From Agapetus fuscipes (Eukaryota > Arthropoda > Insecta > Trichoptera > Glossosomatidae): 64,000 bases of DNA. The stretch is from the NCBI GenBank assembly GCA_951799405.1, contig OX637342.1, forward strand, positions 15,857,298 to 15,921,297, written 5' to 3'. Positions 54,301 through 62,839 of this stretch are shown one piece after another. The notes under the pieces are model-generated. The model saw nothing but the letters and a program-made list of their open reading frames with translations, was not told where the DNA came from and ran no database searches. The translations under genes were made by a program, and so were the position numbers. Each line of letters begins with the position of its first letter. Position 1 is the first letter of the stretch.

Positions 54301-57300
54301 GTTGGTATGAGGCTGAACACCCATACTGTAAAAAATGATTCTCTTTGCCAATCTCACCCCTGTGTCAGGGAAGGTCGGCAATAGTTGTAGGGCTTATGTT
54401 CATTTGAGGTTTGGATTTTATTTGTAAGTACACATTCAGCATTTGTAAGCGCGAACTACACGTGTTTGTTTGTGGGCATACATTTGAGAGCTTTAAATGA
54501 ATATATCCTTGCAACTTAGATTATTATTATTATTACACAAAAAAAAAAAAAAAAAAAAAAAAAAATGTAATTTGTCATGTATGTTCCTTGACTTATAGGT
54601 TGTTATGCGGCTGACCACCCATAATATAAATTTGGTTCACTTTGCCAATGTGACCCCTGTTTCAGGGAAGGACGGCAAGAGTTGCAAGGCTTATGTTCAT
54701 TTGAGATTGGGTTTTTATATTGTAGGTCCACATGCGGCATGTGTTAGCGCGAAATTATACATATCTGCTTGTGGGAATGCATTTAGTATAAATCTTAAAT
54801 GATATATATCTTTGCAGCTTAGATAAGATTAGATACATGATTAAAGAGCGCCGTTTTTGTGTGTGTCACACCTCAAAGGCCCTCTCAAATCACAGAATAT
54901 AGTACCTGATAGCTTAAATTTGAGAACACATTACTGTTTCATCATCCTTGAATATCATGAATATGTTCCTGCTGTGCATGTTGCAGGCTGGCTGGTCGGG
55001 GGGGCAGTGTGCCGCCTTCCAGTGGGAGTGTGTGAGGCTGCGCGGGGAGCTGCTGGGGGCGCTGGGCAGGGTGCTGGCCGCCTGCAGGGCCTTCTGCGCC
55101 CAGCCTCCTCCCGCCATAGCTCTGTCACAGGCACAGGTACATGTTCCACATATTACTACTTTGTATTGCTACAATTTACTTAGGTGCCATTTAATAAAAC
55201 TTCAATTAAAGTTATTTTACACAATTTATTTTAGAATTTCCTCACATTTGGTTTACAGTCTAATCTTTGTACTTCTCGATTAACAGCTCGGGAACTTATC
55301 GGATACTGATCCGCTTCAAAGCACTGAAGTGCAATTCTCGATGTTCGGTTGCACTAAAGATATTAGTTGCCGGTGGAGATTAATAGCCCTTGCGAAAGAG
55401 TTCCTTTGCCGTTTTGCGATTCTCGTTCCTACCGACCTTCCGACTATCCTTACAAGGGACAGCAATGGGTTTTGTATGTTTTTTCTCGATTGGCCAGACT
55501 GACGGATGATCGATGTGATAATCGTCCGACAGGTGCCAGCCCAAAGGGTAAATTTCCCCATATATTTAAAAAAATACTAAAACTTCATCAAAAAGTAGTA
55601 AAACAATAATAAGTGCAAATAAGTACGAAACAACGGAATGAAAATACATAAAACTACATTACAATGTAATAAAAAACTCAGTTCTCAACAATACAATGTT
55701 TGGTGAAAACTATTGTTTATATTGTACTTTTACTCCTTCAACTTGTTAAAACTAGCCCAATTTATTTTAATTAAAAAATTTAAGGTGATTTGTTTATTTC
55801 AAATATGTTAAAATTAGGAAATGATTATAAATAACATTTTATGTGAAATTATTTTTCCTTGGACTTTGGGGGCAATTCTCATAGTTCACAGCTCTCGCAT
55901 AGCAGGCTGGCAAATCAGGCTAACTTCACGTCTGCTGTCAACTGACATTTCGCACGTTTAATAATAAAGAGAAATAACTCGAAAATTGGGAAAATCGAGA
56001 TTTTGTAATAAAACGCAAGAACAATGCGAGAAGAATGCGTAGAATGCGACAGCCGTTCAATTTAGACGAATATGACCGAGATAAAACATCGGCCGCCTTT
56101 TTCATCCCATACAAGTTGTACTGGGTGTCTGAACTTCAAACGCGTTTTCCCAACATTCATGTTTTTTGAGTTATTGCTCTTTATTATTAAACGTGCGATT
56201 TGACAATTAAATCTATGCTTAAATCTTTGTAAATTGAGCGTTATAATGATTGAAAATCACTTGTAAATAATTATGTTTACAATTTATCACAAATGAAGAT
56301 GAAACTGTGAAAAAATAACGCAATTTCTTAGTGCAAATTTATTGTTGTCAAAAGCATAATAATTATCTGCATGACGTACTTAGCGACGCGCATATTATGC
56401 CGTTCAGAATGCCAATTTTCGTAAGATCGTAATTCCTATTCTACGTCATAATTTCCTATAATAATGTCACGTGGGTCACAAATAAACATAAGGAATGAGT
56501 TTGCGAATACATTTATTTAGGTCATTAAAGAAAATAAGTCATATATTTGTAATAATCTACTGACAATTTCTGTCCTTCGCTGTACGGCGGGGTAAATCGG
56601 CCGCGCTATATTTTGACAGTTCCGGGAGATTCCTCACCTTTATAAGAAATAGCCTTCAGCCAAATTTTCAAACGAGAATCACAATTCACCTTTCATTCGG
56701 CAACGAATCGGTATCAGTCGCCTTCGGCCTCGCCTTAGACATCCAGAATAGCCCTTCTGCAATCCATATTTATAGGTGTCTTAAGATTATTCTAGCACAC
56801 ACCAGATCATGCCAGAATGGTTTCGGGCAGAAGCTTTGAGTAAATACAAGTAGGTACAACCATCCAAATACTTACTTTTAGACACACATAATCCGAAATA
56901 CTTTCATATCGGTATCCATTTTGTATCCATATCAAAACTTTATATCTATAAAATCCCTAGTCTGGATTGAACTCTATTTCTTATAAGAGTACCCTGGCAA
57001 ATATACCTGCCTAAAAGTATATGTGTATTGCAGGCGCGTGCATAGGTTACAGGCAAATGCATTTCAGAATAAATATTTTCTCCCATTCCTTTAAAATATC
57101 TCATTTGAAATTGACTGAAGTACTAACGCTGGCTCCAATCAAACTTAAATTTTGTTATTTTAAATCTCAATATCAAGCTTAAATGTGTTTTTTACCATAT
57201 ATTACTAACCTATTAAGCCCATGTGCCTGTATGGGATGCACGCCCCTGGTGTATTGCCATATGGTAAAGATGCCGCAAACAGTGGTTATGGTGAACATTC

Positions 57301-60300
57301 AAATACCAAGTAATCGCCATTCCCTATGGCGAATATCAAATAACTCGGCATTATTACTTTATCAACTTTTACAAGTTGCGAACTGTACAGCGGCACCAGA
57401 GTCAAGCGCAGTTGGAGGCAGAACTTGAAATAGGCCAAGGCTCAAATTCAGCTGTAGATCCATTGAAGAAGAAGATGATTGAAGTTGTCATAATGTATTT
57501 ATGGTTTTCAGACGAGCAGAGACGAATTCCTCCGATGTGGGCACATCACCCAACAGCTGCGCAAAGCCGCAGCGGAATTCCGAGGCCTAGCCGAGGGGTA
57601 CTGCCATCTATACCAGTCCAGTTTCGATGCGGATCCCTCGTCTCTAGAACATTTACAGATGTAAGACACGCCTCGTCAACTTTTTGTCAAACTAAAACAA
57701 AGGAATGATGATTAATTAATCTTGATTTGTTTTTGTAAACGCAGCTTGCAGCAGATGTGCTCAATGATGGCGCAGTCCTTGGAAAGAGTTTCTACTACAA
57801 GTCTTCAAGAGCAAGCTGTTCCAGATTTCATATATTCTCAAGGTAAACTTCATCACTTAATGCCTTCTTCATTCTTCTTCTGCCAATTCTATCGAAGATC
57901 AGCGATCATCGTGGCTATTTTGACCTTGGATGCGGCGGCTCTAAACAGGGGCTGTTGTTGAACCATTACCGCAGGCTTTTCAGCCACAATGTCCTTTGGT
58001 GCCCCTGAGCTCTTCTCCCCTCAATCTTACACTGTATGATAAGATGAAGAAAGTCTTGAATTTTTAAAAAGTAAAGACCTGACTCGGTGAGACCATAGAT
58101 TGCTTAGTTATTTCACAAACACGTATCATATTTTTTTATCATGCACACTGAAGTGATTTTTAATCAATTTTATTTTGTAAACACGTCACACAATCATAGT
58201 TCTGTATTATGATTAAACCGCAAATTTGTATTTTCAGATCTTTCAAATTGTTGTCTTGAATCGCAGTTGCTAATGGCTACCTGTCAGAAAATCAATGAAA
58301 TCTCATTAAAGATGGCTGAAGCTCAGGATATGAAGCCAATCATCACTCACAAGGTTTGTATTGCCCTACTTCTTTCTCTACTATTGAAAAACTAGATAAA
58401 AATTTAAACCATATTATTTATAAAAGGGAATATGATTAAAGTACTGTTTAACGTAAAGGTAAAGAAAGAAATGTAAGAAAAGTATGGATGTTAATGAACT
58501 GAGAGTCAAGATAGGAATAAGTGGAGAAGACTGCAGAGGTTCTGGCCACTAATAGTGGAACGGCGACAGTCTTAGAATTACAGCCTTGCAGCTAAAACTG
58601 TCCCGTCCAATTGGTCAATACATCTGCACTAAATGTCTGTTACTTCCTCAGCACGTGGAGGGAATATGGAGACAAGCGGCCGGCATGTGCCGCGGTCCCC
58701 TGCCGCTGCCCAGGTTCCTGTTCCAGCCGCTGCAGAGCACCGCTGTCCGGCTGGCCATCATCAGGCCGCAGCTCAACCCGCCCGCGGACCACATCCCTGT
58801 ACCGCACAACCAGCACGTGACCGTCAAGGTAACAACTACGCAAAACAACTTAGCTGCACATGTATCGCGACTTCTTACAGTGTGGATATTTTTTTTACAG
58901 GTAAAATCTGGCCTACATGTGGTACTAAATGGCGCAACAATTAATTACTAATTAAATACCATTGTTTATAATTAGTTGTAAACAATGACCTGATATCTAC
59001 ATTTTATCAACATCAACCTAAACGGCCTAATATCAACATTTTTCATTAAATTGTAATATTTCATTTCCACAGATGATTTTTTTTTAATTTATGAATATTT
59101 CACCTGAAAATTGCAAGTCATTTGATCTCCCATTGTTGGCATCTGGCATCCCAAAATATATAGATACTTCACTAAATCAATAAAATTCTCCTCAATCCAG
59201 TAAATAGAAAACATCTATGAAAATTACAACAGCACCCCTAGTGAGTGATTTGGTTTTCATTAATTTTTTTCTATTTACACGATCGAGGGGAATTACGCAA
59301 TGTTGTTTACTTGGGGTACAGGATTTGCCATTTTGGAGGTCGTTTGAACATTTTATTTTGTATTTGTTTTTTTGACAGATTGAGGGAGTAATCCAAGGTG
59401 GACAACGAGCTGGACTATTCCGGAAAGCGGCTGAAGTGCAGCTCACCCTAACTGCTCATCTCCAGAGACCTCCAGATGCCAAGGTAGTGTATTCTCACTG
59501 TCCATGATCCACTAACATCTCAGATGTCTCTTCTTCTTTTTGTATTGTATGATTAACTTTATCTGCACATTTGTCTTCTTTGTGAAGAAACACAAATAAG
59601 CTACACATATAGTGTAACTTCTTGCCTGCTGAGTAAACCTTGCCGGTATTTATTTGAAGTCATTTCTGACACCCTCGGTGGGGATCAAACCCTTGTTCTC
59701 GGCATGGAATGCAAGCATTCTACCAACTGAGCTGTCGACCGGACTTTTTACGAGCTTGATCGTCGCTACAATGCGCCACTTCTCAAACAAGACCCAGTTG
59801 CTGTAAGGCTGGATGGACCCTTGGTGACCGGTCTTTGGTAAAGGTTTATGAATTTTTTCAGACCAGCGAAGAGCATATTTGAAGATATAAATAGTATATT
59901 TTCACAACCTTCCATTTACGAGTCCAAAGTGTTATCACTGGACTACGGACCGGTCTATGTACTAACCTAAAAATGGTATATGGTGTTCGGTGTGATAAAC
60001 GGTTTTCCTTGACTAAGAGGTTGGTATGAGGCTGACCCCCATGCTGTAAAAACTTGGTTCACTTTTGCCAATGCCACCTTGGTTTCATAAAATAAAATAA
60101 AGTCTCAACCTATTAGTCTAAGGAATCACTAAAATTTATTCTTATGACATCAACTATCACTCAAAAAACATTTAATATTTCTGTTTAGTCTGACTCGGTG
60201 TCTCCGTTCTTGACTCTGACGGAGCGAGTGAAGCCAGCCCGGGACTTCTTCTCCGCGGGCATGTTGGTGGGGCTGTCTGGGGCAGGGGCAGCGGCGGGGG

Positions 60301-61263
60301 GCTCGGGGGCCAGCGTGGTGCTGGCTGTGGAGGCTGCGCTACTGGACGAGACGGGGGCGCTGTGGAGAACAGGGCCCAGACTGACTCTCAACATCAAGGT
60401 AAACATTTATCTTCAGCATCATTAAAAATGTAATTTGTTGTGTATGTTCCTTGACTTATAGGTTGGTATGCGGCTGACCACCTATGCTGTAAAAATGGTT
60501 TACTTTGCCAATGTCGTCCCTGTTTCAGGGAAGGGCGGCAAGAGTTGCAGGGTGTATGTCCATTTGAGATTTGGGTTTTTATGTCGTAAGTCCACATGCG
60601 GCATGTTTAAGCGCAAAATTATACATGTCTGCTTGTGGGAATGCATTTAATATGAATCTCAAATGTAATATATCTTTGCAACTTAGATTATAGATATTAT
60701 AGATCATCGTGACTTCCGCAGCCCTGGGTGGGCCTTGGCTGAATCCAGGGTTCTCCTCCACTCTCGCCTGTCATCGCCTTTGCTCTCCAGACACTTTTGT
60801 CTTGTATTCTTTGTGCTCTTGAATTGTCACCCGTTCAAGTTCTATCATTTGTCATTCGTGTAACTTAACTTAAGTGATCAAATAAGTATATTTTGGTGTT
60901 ATCCTTTTTTAGTTTTCCTAGCTTATCTATAATCTAAGTTGCACAGATGTATTGGCATTTAAGGCTCATATTAAAAGCATGCCCACAAGCAGGCACATGG
61001 CATTTTGCACTTACACATATTGCATGTGTACATACAAAATAAAACAAACCTCATATAAACATAAGCCTTGCAGCTCTTGCCGCCTTTCACTGATACCGGG
61101 GTGGCATTGGAAAATATTTTTACAGTAAGGAGGGCCCTTATCAACGCACCAACATATCAATGAAGGAACTTGTAATATTCATGTTAGTGTTTCGTTTCTT
61201 TTCTAGGTTCTGGAAGACTCCGCTTCAAAAAATACACAATCACAGGCTGCTAGGAGATACTAA
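45248..61263 (+). CDS. IntS7: Integrator complex subunit 7, 18 coding exons
   Basis: Joining 45248-45338, 46132-46343, 46656-46858, 47194-47440, 48153-48350, 49073-49218, 50153-50285, 50732-50949, 52440-52625, 53358-53559, 54987-55136, 57512-57660, 57745-57842, 58238-58353, 58652-58828, 59379-59483, 60189-60398 and 61207-61263 gives 2898 nt in one frame: 965 aa plus stop, near the ~960 aa of animal INTS7. All introns have GT-AG borders and phases agree throughout. Recognised family stretches include FPRLFEKFPFPIIIN, NNFLRLWVLRVCQQSEKHLD, SHDSVEVQAAIYAASQFAAQ, SMCNKISEMIRG and LYQSSFDAD. The protein is largely alpha-helical with ARM/HEAT-like repeats in its N-terminal half. It is a part of the nuclear Integrator complex, which binds RNA polymerase II and cuts snRNA and other nascent transcripts. 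Introns contain many R250, SINE and LINE pieces. Start chosen at the first ATG with family-like sequence (MLGVRLNSFNDN). Confidence 0.93.
45430..46060 (-). repeat. LINE fragment in IntS7 intron 1
   Basis: The minus strand carries decayed code of a LINE reverse-transcriptase C-terminal region followed by its 3' part. Signs are CCGTTCCACTAGGGGTGG and CTCTTTCATCTCTTTAAC at the left, and AGATGTCCGAACCATCTCATT, the complement of a RMVRTS-type motif. It is oriented against IntS7. Confidence 0.6.
46132..46343 (+). CDS. IntS7: IntS7 exon 2
   Basis: Acceptor TTTTCAG|GGC, donor GAG|GTAAAT. Codes GLRSSKVGEQCEAIVRFPRL to KIINLDE, the most conserved part of the family. Confidence 0.93.
46384..46532 (-). 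repeat. SINE-B 3' half in IntS7 intron 2
   Basis: AGGATGATTTATTTGGTGAGC through GTAAGGCTGGAAGTACC to GACCGGTCTTTC. Confidence 0.8.
46533..46614 (+). repeat. R250 3' fragment in IntS7 intron 2
   Basis: ACTTATACGTGTCTGCTTGTG to CAACTTAGATTAAATTAGAT, starting exactly where SINE-B breaks at GGTCTTTC. Confidence 0.75.
46656..46858 (+). CDS. IntS7: IntS7 exon 3
   Basis: Acceptor CTTTCAG|ATG, donor CCAA|GTGAGA. Codes MVRRIFSIIHSNDPVARALA to QFAAQS plus two bases of Lys. Confidence 0.93.
46865..47193. other. IntS7 intron 3
   Basis: 335-bp intron without recognised repeat. Confidence 0.6.
47194..47440 (+). CDS. IntS7: IntS7 exon 4
   Basis: Acceptor ATTTCAG|AGTG, donor CAG|GTAAAA. Codes VFAVSMCNKISEMIRGQATP to LIDIPDQ. 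Confidence 0.93.
47692..47932 (+). repeat. R250 copy in IntS7 intron 4
   Basis: ACTTAGGTTGGTATCAGGCTG to TTTGCAATTTAGATTATAG. Confidence 0.8.
48153..48350 (+). CDS. IntS7: IntS7 exon 5
   Basis: Acceptor TTCCAG|GTT, donor GAG|GTGAGG. Codes VELLLSHLGAARASARTAAV to LAHCLGVLE; strongly G+C-rich. Confidence 0.9.
48550..48815 (+). repeat. LINE 3' end in IntS7 intron 5
   Basis: Decayed code for the end of a LINE protein: NDRIPRTSLQGNAKGRRPSG then RPPKRWCDSW, a common C-terminal motif of Jockey-like and related elements. Confidence 0.65.
49073..49218 (+). CDS. IntS7: IntS7 exon 6
   Basis: Acceptor GTGTAG|ATT, donor ACTG|GTAACT. Codes ILMKEPLMVQAHMQPDDPVR to LTVIAVH plus two bases of Cys. Confidence 0.9.
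49500..49735 (+). repeat. LINE 3' end in IntS7 intron 6
   Basis: Frames give RHWNALPERLR-like code and DKTAFRKMLKLFLFSL then stop, followed by a (TTA)n tail at 49721-49735. This is the truncated end of a LINE. Confidence 0.65.
49754..49936 (+). repeat. SINE-B copy in IntS7 intron 6
   Basis: TCGGTCTGAAGTCTAGTGGG head, CTTTACCAAAGACTGGTCACC and TTACAGCAAATGAGTC body. Confidence 0.75.
49937..49990 (-). repeat. SINE-B tail fragment, inverted to the preceding copy
   Basis: GATCTCTATTTGGTGAGCGC and GTATGAATCACACCTCAGG. Confidence 0.7.
50153..50285 (+). CDS. IntS7: IntS7 exon 7
   Basis: Acceptor CATCCAG|C, donor GTG|GTATGT. Codes YQESLPVHDIDELLIGLESL to VILKCV. Confidence 0.92.
50453..50701 (-). 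repeat. R250 copy in IntS7 intron 7
   Basis: GAATCTAATCTAAGTTGCC to TATCAACCTACAAGTTAAG; its end lies 30 bp from the exon 8 acceptor. Confidence 0.8.
50732..50949 (+). CDS. IntS7: IntS7 exon 8
   Basis: Acceptor TTGTAG|GTC, donor CGA|GTGAGT. Codes VQICECCAEQCPRLVTLLGE to NAMATD plus two bases. About 70% G+C. Confidence 0.9.
51206..51310 (+). repeat. SINE-A 3' body in IntS7 intron 8
   Basis: GTGGTGTAAGGCCGGCCCC, AATAAATAGGTTCCACTTGCC, TCTATATGTGTAGCTTAG. Confidence 0.75.
51418..51645 (-). repeat. Unclassified repeat shared with 44380-44635
   Basis: CGGCTCATAAGCCTTGAAGG, TGCTTCCCTCCACGGTCC, CCTGAGGGGGCACCATCC and TCCTCTGCACGTGCTACATG. Confidence 0.6.
51665..51917 (-). repeat. R250 copy in IntS7 intron 8
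   Basis: GTATCTAATCTAATCTAAG to CAACCTATAAGTCAAGGAG. Downstream CATACACGACAAATTACATT is shared with copies at 54564 and 60427, so the true end of some copies lies about 30 bp further out. Confidence 0.85.
51944..52116. repeat. Near-perfect palindrome M5 (173 bp)
   Basis: TTTTGACAATTATATTAATT pairs with AATTAATATAATTGTCAAAA; arms of about 75 bp contain ACGAACCGTTCGGTGAGAAC and TACATTATTCTCTACG, with a short centre near 52030. IntS7 intron 8. Confidence 0.85.
52258..52424 (-). repeat. LINE 3' fragment abutting the exon 9 acceptor
   Basis: CTTAAATACTTCTTTCATTTTC, AGTCATAACCTTTTTCATACAGG and TTTTCTCGGTCTTCCTCTAC match other minus-strand LINE pieces. It ends about 15 bp before the splice acceptor. 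Confidence 0.6.
52440..52625 (+). CDS. IntS7: IntS7 exon 9
   Basis: Acceptor CTGTTCCAG|TGC, donor ATGAG|GTAAGA. Codes AQDAEPEVEDNFELDTVVIL to RIARAAM plus two bases of Arg. Confidence 0.92.
52665..52865 (+). repeat. LINE 3' end in IntS7 intron 9
   Basis: Codes SSWNQLPPEVRASKTRENLK then TSLKTHYFAAIAQKAPLE and stop, followed by (TCA)n at 52846-52862. Typical C-terminus of an L2/CR1-like LINE. Confidence 0.7.
52952..53131 (-). repeat. R250 copy, head missing, IntS7 intron 9
   Basis: TATAATCTAAGTTGCAAATA to CCTTCCCTGAAACAGGGGTG. Confidence 0.8.
53132..53276 (+). repeat. R250 copy, head missing, inverted to preceding
   Basis: GTATGTCCATTTGAGATTTGGG to TTGCAACTTAGATTAGATTAG. The two copies join near the same internal point with no spacer. 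Confidence 0.8.
53358..53559 (+). CDS. IntS7: IntS7 exon 10
   Basis: Acceptor TATCCCAG|A, donor CTCAAG|GTAAGA. Codes YGQHSVGAEILGGVAGRAGS to LYHQAMAALK. Its last ~85 bp are the parent of the downstream minisatellite; reading through the repeat soon hits a stop, so the first donor must be used. Confidence 0.9.
53470..54095 (+). repeat. 88-bp minisatellite copying the exon 10 end and its splice donor
   Basis: GCTCTCAAGGTAAGACAGCTGG recurs at 53551, 53639, 53727, 53815, 53903 and 53991 (period exactly 88), with a diverged last unit near 54081. Units contain CTGGCCAACAACAAGCAGCT and CTTCTACCACCAGGCCAT from exon 10. Most keep the AAG|GTAAGA donor. Confidence 0.92.
54286..54535 (+). repeat. R250 copy in IntS7 intron 10
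   Basis: TTCCTTGACTTATAGGTTGG to TTGCAACTTAGATTATTATT. Confidence 0.85.
54536..54565 (+). repeat. Poly-A tract
   Basis: About 27 uninterrupted A between two R250 copies of the same orientation. Confidence 0.85.
54564..54835 (+). repeat. R250 copy with extended head, IntS7 intron 10
   Basis: Starts ATGTAATTTGTCATGTATG before the usual TTCCTTGACTTATAGG; ends TTTGCAGCTTAGATAAG. The extra head is shared with 60427 and 51917-51944. Confidence 0.85.
54987..55136 (+). CDS. IntS7: IntS7 exon 11
   Basis: Acceptor GTTGCAG|GCT, donor CAG|GTACAT. Codes AGWSGGQCAAFQWECVRLRG to PPPAIALSQAQ; the PPPAIA motif is typical of the family. Confidence 0.9.
55137..57511. other. IntS7 intron 11
   Basis: 2375 bp, the longest intron. 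It holds the repeat at 56015-56205, AT-rich spacer, and 57005-57250, which resembles 25060-25510 (GGCGCGTGCATAGG, TTAAGCCCATGTGCCTGTATGG). No nested gene seen. Confidence 0.6.
56015..56205 (+). repeat. Unclassified repeat shared with 15235-15415
   Basis: GAAGAATGCGTAGAATGCGAC, CCCATACAAGTTGTACTGGG and GTTTTTTGAGTTATTGCTC. Confidence 0.55.
57512..57660 (+). CDS. IntS7: IntS7 exon 12
   Basis: Acceptor TTTTCAG|ACG, donor CAGAT|GTAAGA. Codes TSRDEFLRCGHITQQLRKAA to SSLEHLQ plus two bases. Confidence 0.92.
57745..57842 (+). CDS. IntS7: IntS7 exon 13
   Basis: Acceptor AACGCAG|C, donor CAAG|GTAAAC. Codes LQQMCSMMAQSLERVSTTSL to PDFIYSQ. Confidence 0.9.
58238..58353 (+). CDS. IntS7: IntS7 exon 14
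   Basis: Acceptor TTTTCAG|ATC, donor AAG|GTTTGT. Codes LSNCCLESQLLMATCQKINE to PIITHK. Confidence 0.9.
58440..58590 (+). repeat. LINE 3' fragment in IntS7 intron 14
   Basis: AAGTATGGATGTTAATGAAC, GACTGCAGAGGTTCTGGCC and AACGGCGACAGTCTTAG resemble 37310-37440. Confidence 0.55.
58652..58828 (+). CDS. IntS7: IntS7 exon 15
   Basis: Acceptor TTCCTCAG|CAC, donor AAG|GTAACA. Codes HVEGIWRQAAGMCRGPLPLP to NQHVTVK. Confidence 0.9.
59379..59483 (+). CDS. IntS7: IntS7 exon 16
   Basis: Acceptor TTGACAG|ATT, donor AAG|GTAGTG. Codes IEGVIQGGQRAGLFRKAAEV to PPDAK. Confidence 0.9.
59589..59956 (-). repeat. Full dimeric SINE in IntS7 intron 16
   Basis: Minus strand, in order: SINE-B head (CCGGTCCGTAGTCCAGTGAT, B box lost), SINE-B body (GCTCTTCGCTGG, GACCGGTCACCAAGGG, TTACAGCAACTGGGTC), joint (GATCAAGCTCGTAAAAAGTC), SINE-A head (CGACAGCTCAGTTGG, AGGGTTTGATCCCC) and SINE-A tail (AAATACCGGCAAGG, AAGTTACACTATATGTGTAG). 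The only uninterrupted dimer in the window. Confidence 0.85.
60005..60092 (+). repeat. R250 5' fragment in IntS7 intron 16
   Basis: TTCCTTGACTAAGAGGTTGG to CCACCTTGGTTTCATAA. Confidence 0.7.
60189..60398 (+). CDS. IntS7: IntS7 exon 17
   Basis: Acceptor CTGTTTAG|TCT, donor AAG|GTAAAC. Codes SDSVSPFLTLTERVKPARDF to RTGPRLTLNIK. Confidence 0.9.
60427..60692 (+). repeat. R250 copy with extended head, IntS7 intron 17
   Basis: AATGTAATTTGTTGTGTATG before TTCCTTGACTTATAGG; ends TTTGCAACTTAGATTATAG. Confidence 0.85.
60926..61168 (-). repeat. R250 copy, diverged, IntS7 intron 17
   Basis: CTATAATCTAAGTTGCACAG to CACCAACATATCAATGAAGG, ending 38 bp before the exon 18 acceptor. Confidence 0.75.
61207..61263 (+). 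CDS. IntS7: IntS7 exon 18 (last coding exon)
   Basis: Acceptor TTTCTAG|GTT. Codes VLEDSASKNTQSQAARRY then TAA. Confidence 0.85.
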   Translation, partial: VLEDSASKNTQSQAARRY

Positions 61264-61676
61264 GAGTAAGAATTATTGATCACAAAATTTATTTCATGAT
61301 TCAAAAATGTATTTACACATCTTCAAACATTGCATCACCGCTAAAAAAGCAAGCTGATCCAAGAGACAATTTCTCATTGTGTAAAAATAGTCTTTATTTA
61401 CATTATACTATCATTCCCTCACCTTACAGTTAGTCACTGTAATTGATATCAGGACATACCTACTTCTTTACTTTTGTTGTTTAGATAACAGGCCTTTTGA
61501 TAATCTTATCACTTCAGCAAACATATAATATTTCAGGAGTTAATTCACTAAATACAAATTTAATGTCTCAAAATTTTATTTTGAAATCTAAACAATGATA
61601 CCTTCTAATTTTCCACTTTTAAACATAACCTATTAAAATTGAATTAGTGAAACAAGTAGTCATTATTTTCTCTAAA
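61264..61676. other. IntS7 3' UTR and spacer before the LRR gene
   Basis: 413 bp between the IntS7 stop and the next start codon on the same strand. No canonical AATAAA is visible; the short gap must hold both the IntS7 3' end and the next promoter. Confidence 0.5.
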
Positions 61677-62839
61677 ATGGAAAACTTTTTTTTTGTGTTA
61701 CTTATTGTGTCATTATCAGCTGTGTGTGTGTGTGAAACAAACAATAAAAAACTATCATCAATCTGTTCGGAAGAAAAATCATACGCTTGTCGATGCATAG
61801 CATTCACAAGTGAGGTTACTGACTTGTACGCAATTGACGTTATTTGTACATACAGAAACATAACCACGCTAACTTCAAAACATTATGTACCAGAATACAC
61901 AGAAATCCTTGATTTTTCCAATAATAAAATATCAACAATAAAAGCGGATAATAATTTAAACGCTCCAACGATGATTAAATTATCATTGAAAAGAAACAAC
62001 TTGAGGAAAATTGAAGATAACGCTTTCGTCGGACTGCCGAAGCTTAAACAATTAGATTTGAGTGAAAATTCCTTAAGTGATCTCTCTCCAGGAGTGTTTC
62101 ACGGCATTTTTAAATTACAAGTCTTGAGCTTAGCTTCGAACCGATTAAAATCATTTGAACAGTACACATTCCATCCACTCCCACAGCTTGAAATATTAAT
62201 TTTAAACGACAACGATCTGGGAGAATTCTTTTCCGGCATTGCCGACATCTTTGCAAGCAGTGGGCTGTCTCTGAATCCAAAAATAACAGCTCTGCACATG
62301 GACAACCTTAACATAACGAATTTACCGTCAACATTTTTCTATCCAGCTTACAACTTGAGACACATAAGCCTGGCTGGCAACCACATCAACTATATCCCAT
62401 TATTTCCATTCACAATCGAATACTTGGAATTATCATCAAACGACATCTTCTCCATAACAGCCACCGACACAAATTTCTTCCCAGGACTCAAAACATTGAT
62501 CCTCAACAACTTACAAAGCTTGAAAGCCATAAACGCTTACACCTTTCAACCGTTACGAGGTTTGAATCGTTTGGAATTGGAAAACTGTAAGAATCTGCGT
62601 AGCTTCAGTGTCGCCGCTTTCGGAAATAATTTAGTCAACGGTGAACTGGAAGTGGAAGACTTTCCTGTCACAAGCATAAGCTTTCGTGGCTCTGGTTTGC
62701 GGACCTTGGATGAGAGATGGCTTCCTCTTTTCTCTCGTCTCCATTCTCTGGACTTGCGTGGGAACCCTTGGGAATGTGACTGTCGCATTGCGTGGTTCTT
62801 AAAACTTCAATTGGATGAAAAGCACAAGGAGTTTATCAG
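61677..62839 (+). CDS. LRR membrane protein exon 1
   Basis: 1163 nt, ending at TTTATCAG|GTTTGACC after two bases of a Ser codon. Read-through would stop at 62877-62879. Confidence 0.85.

Noticed and set aside
61647..61676. Upstream GTG as start of the LRR protein
   Set aside because: GTG starts are not expected in a eukaryotic nuclear gene, and the ATG at 61677 opens directly on a good signal peptide.
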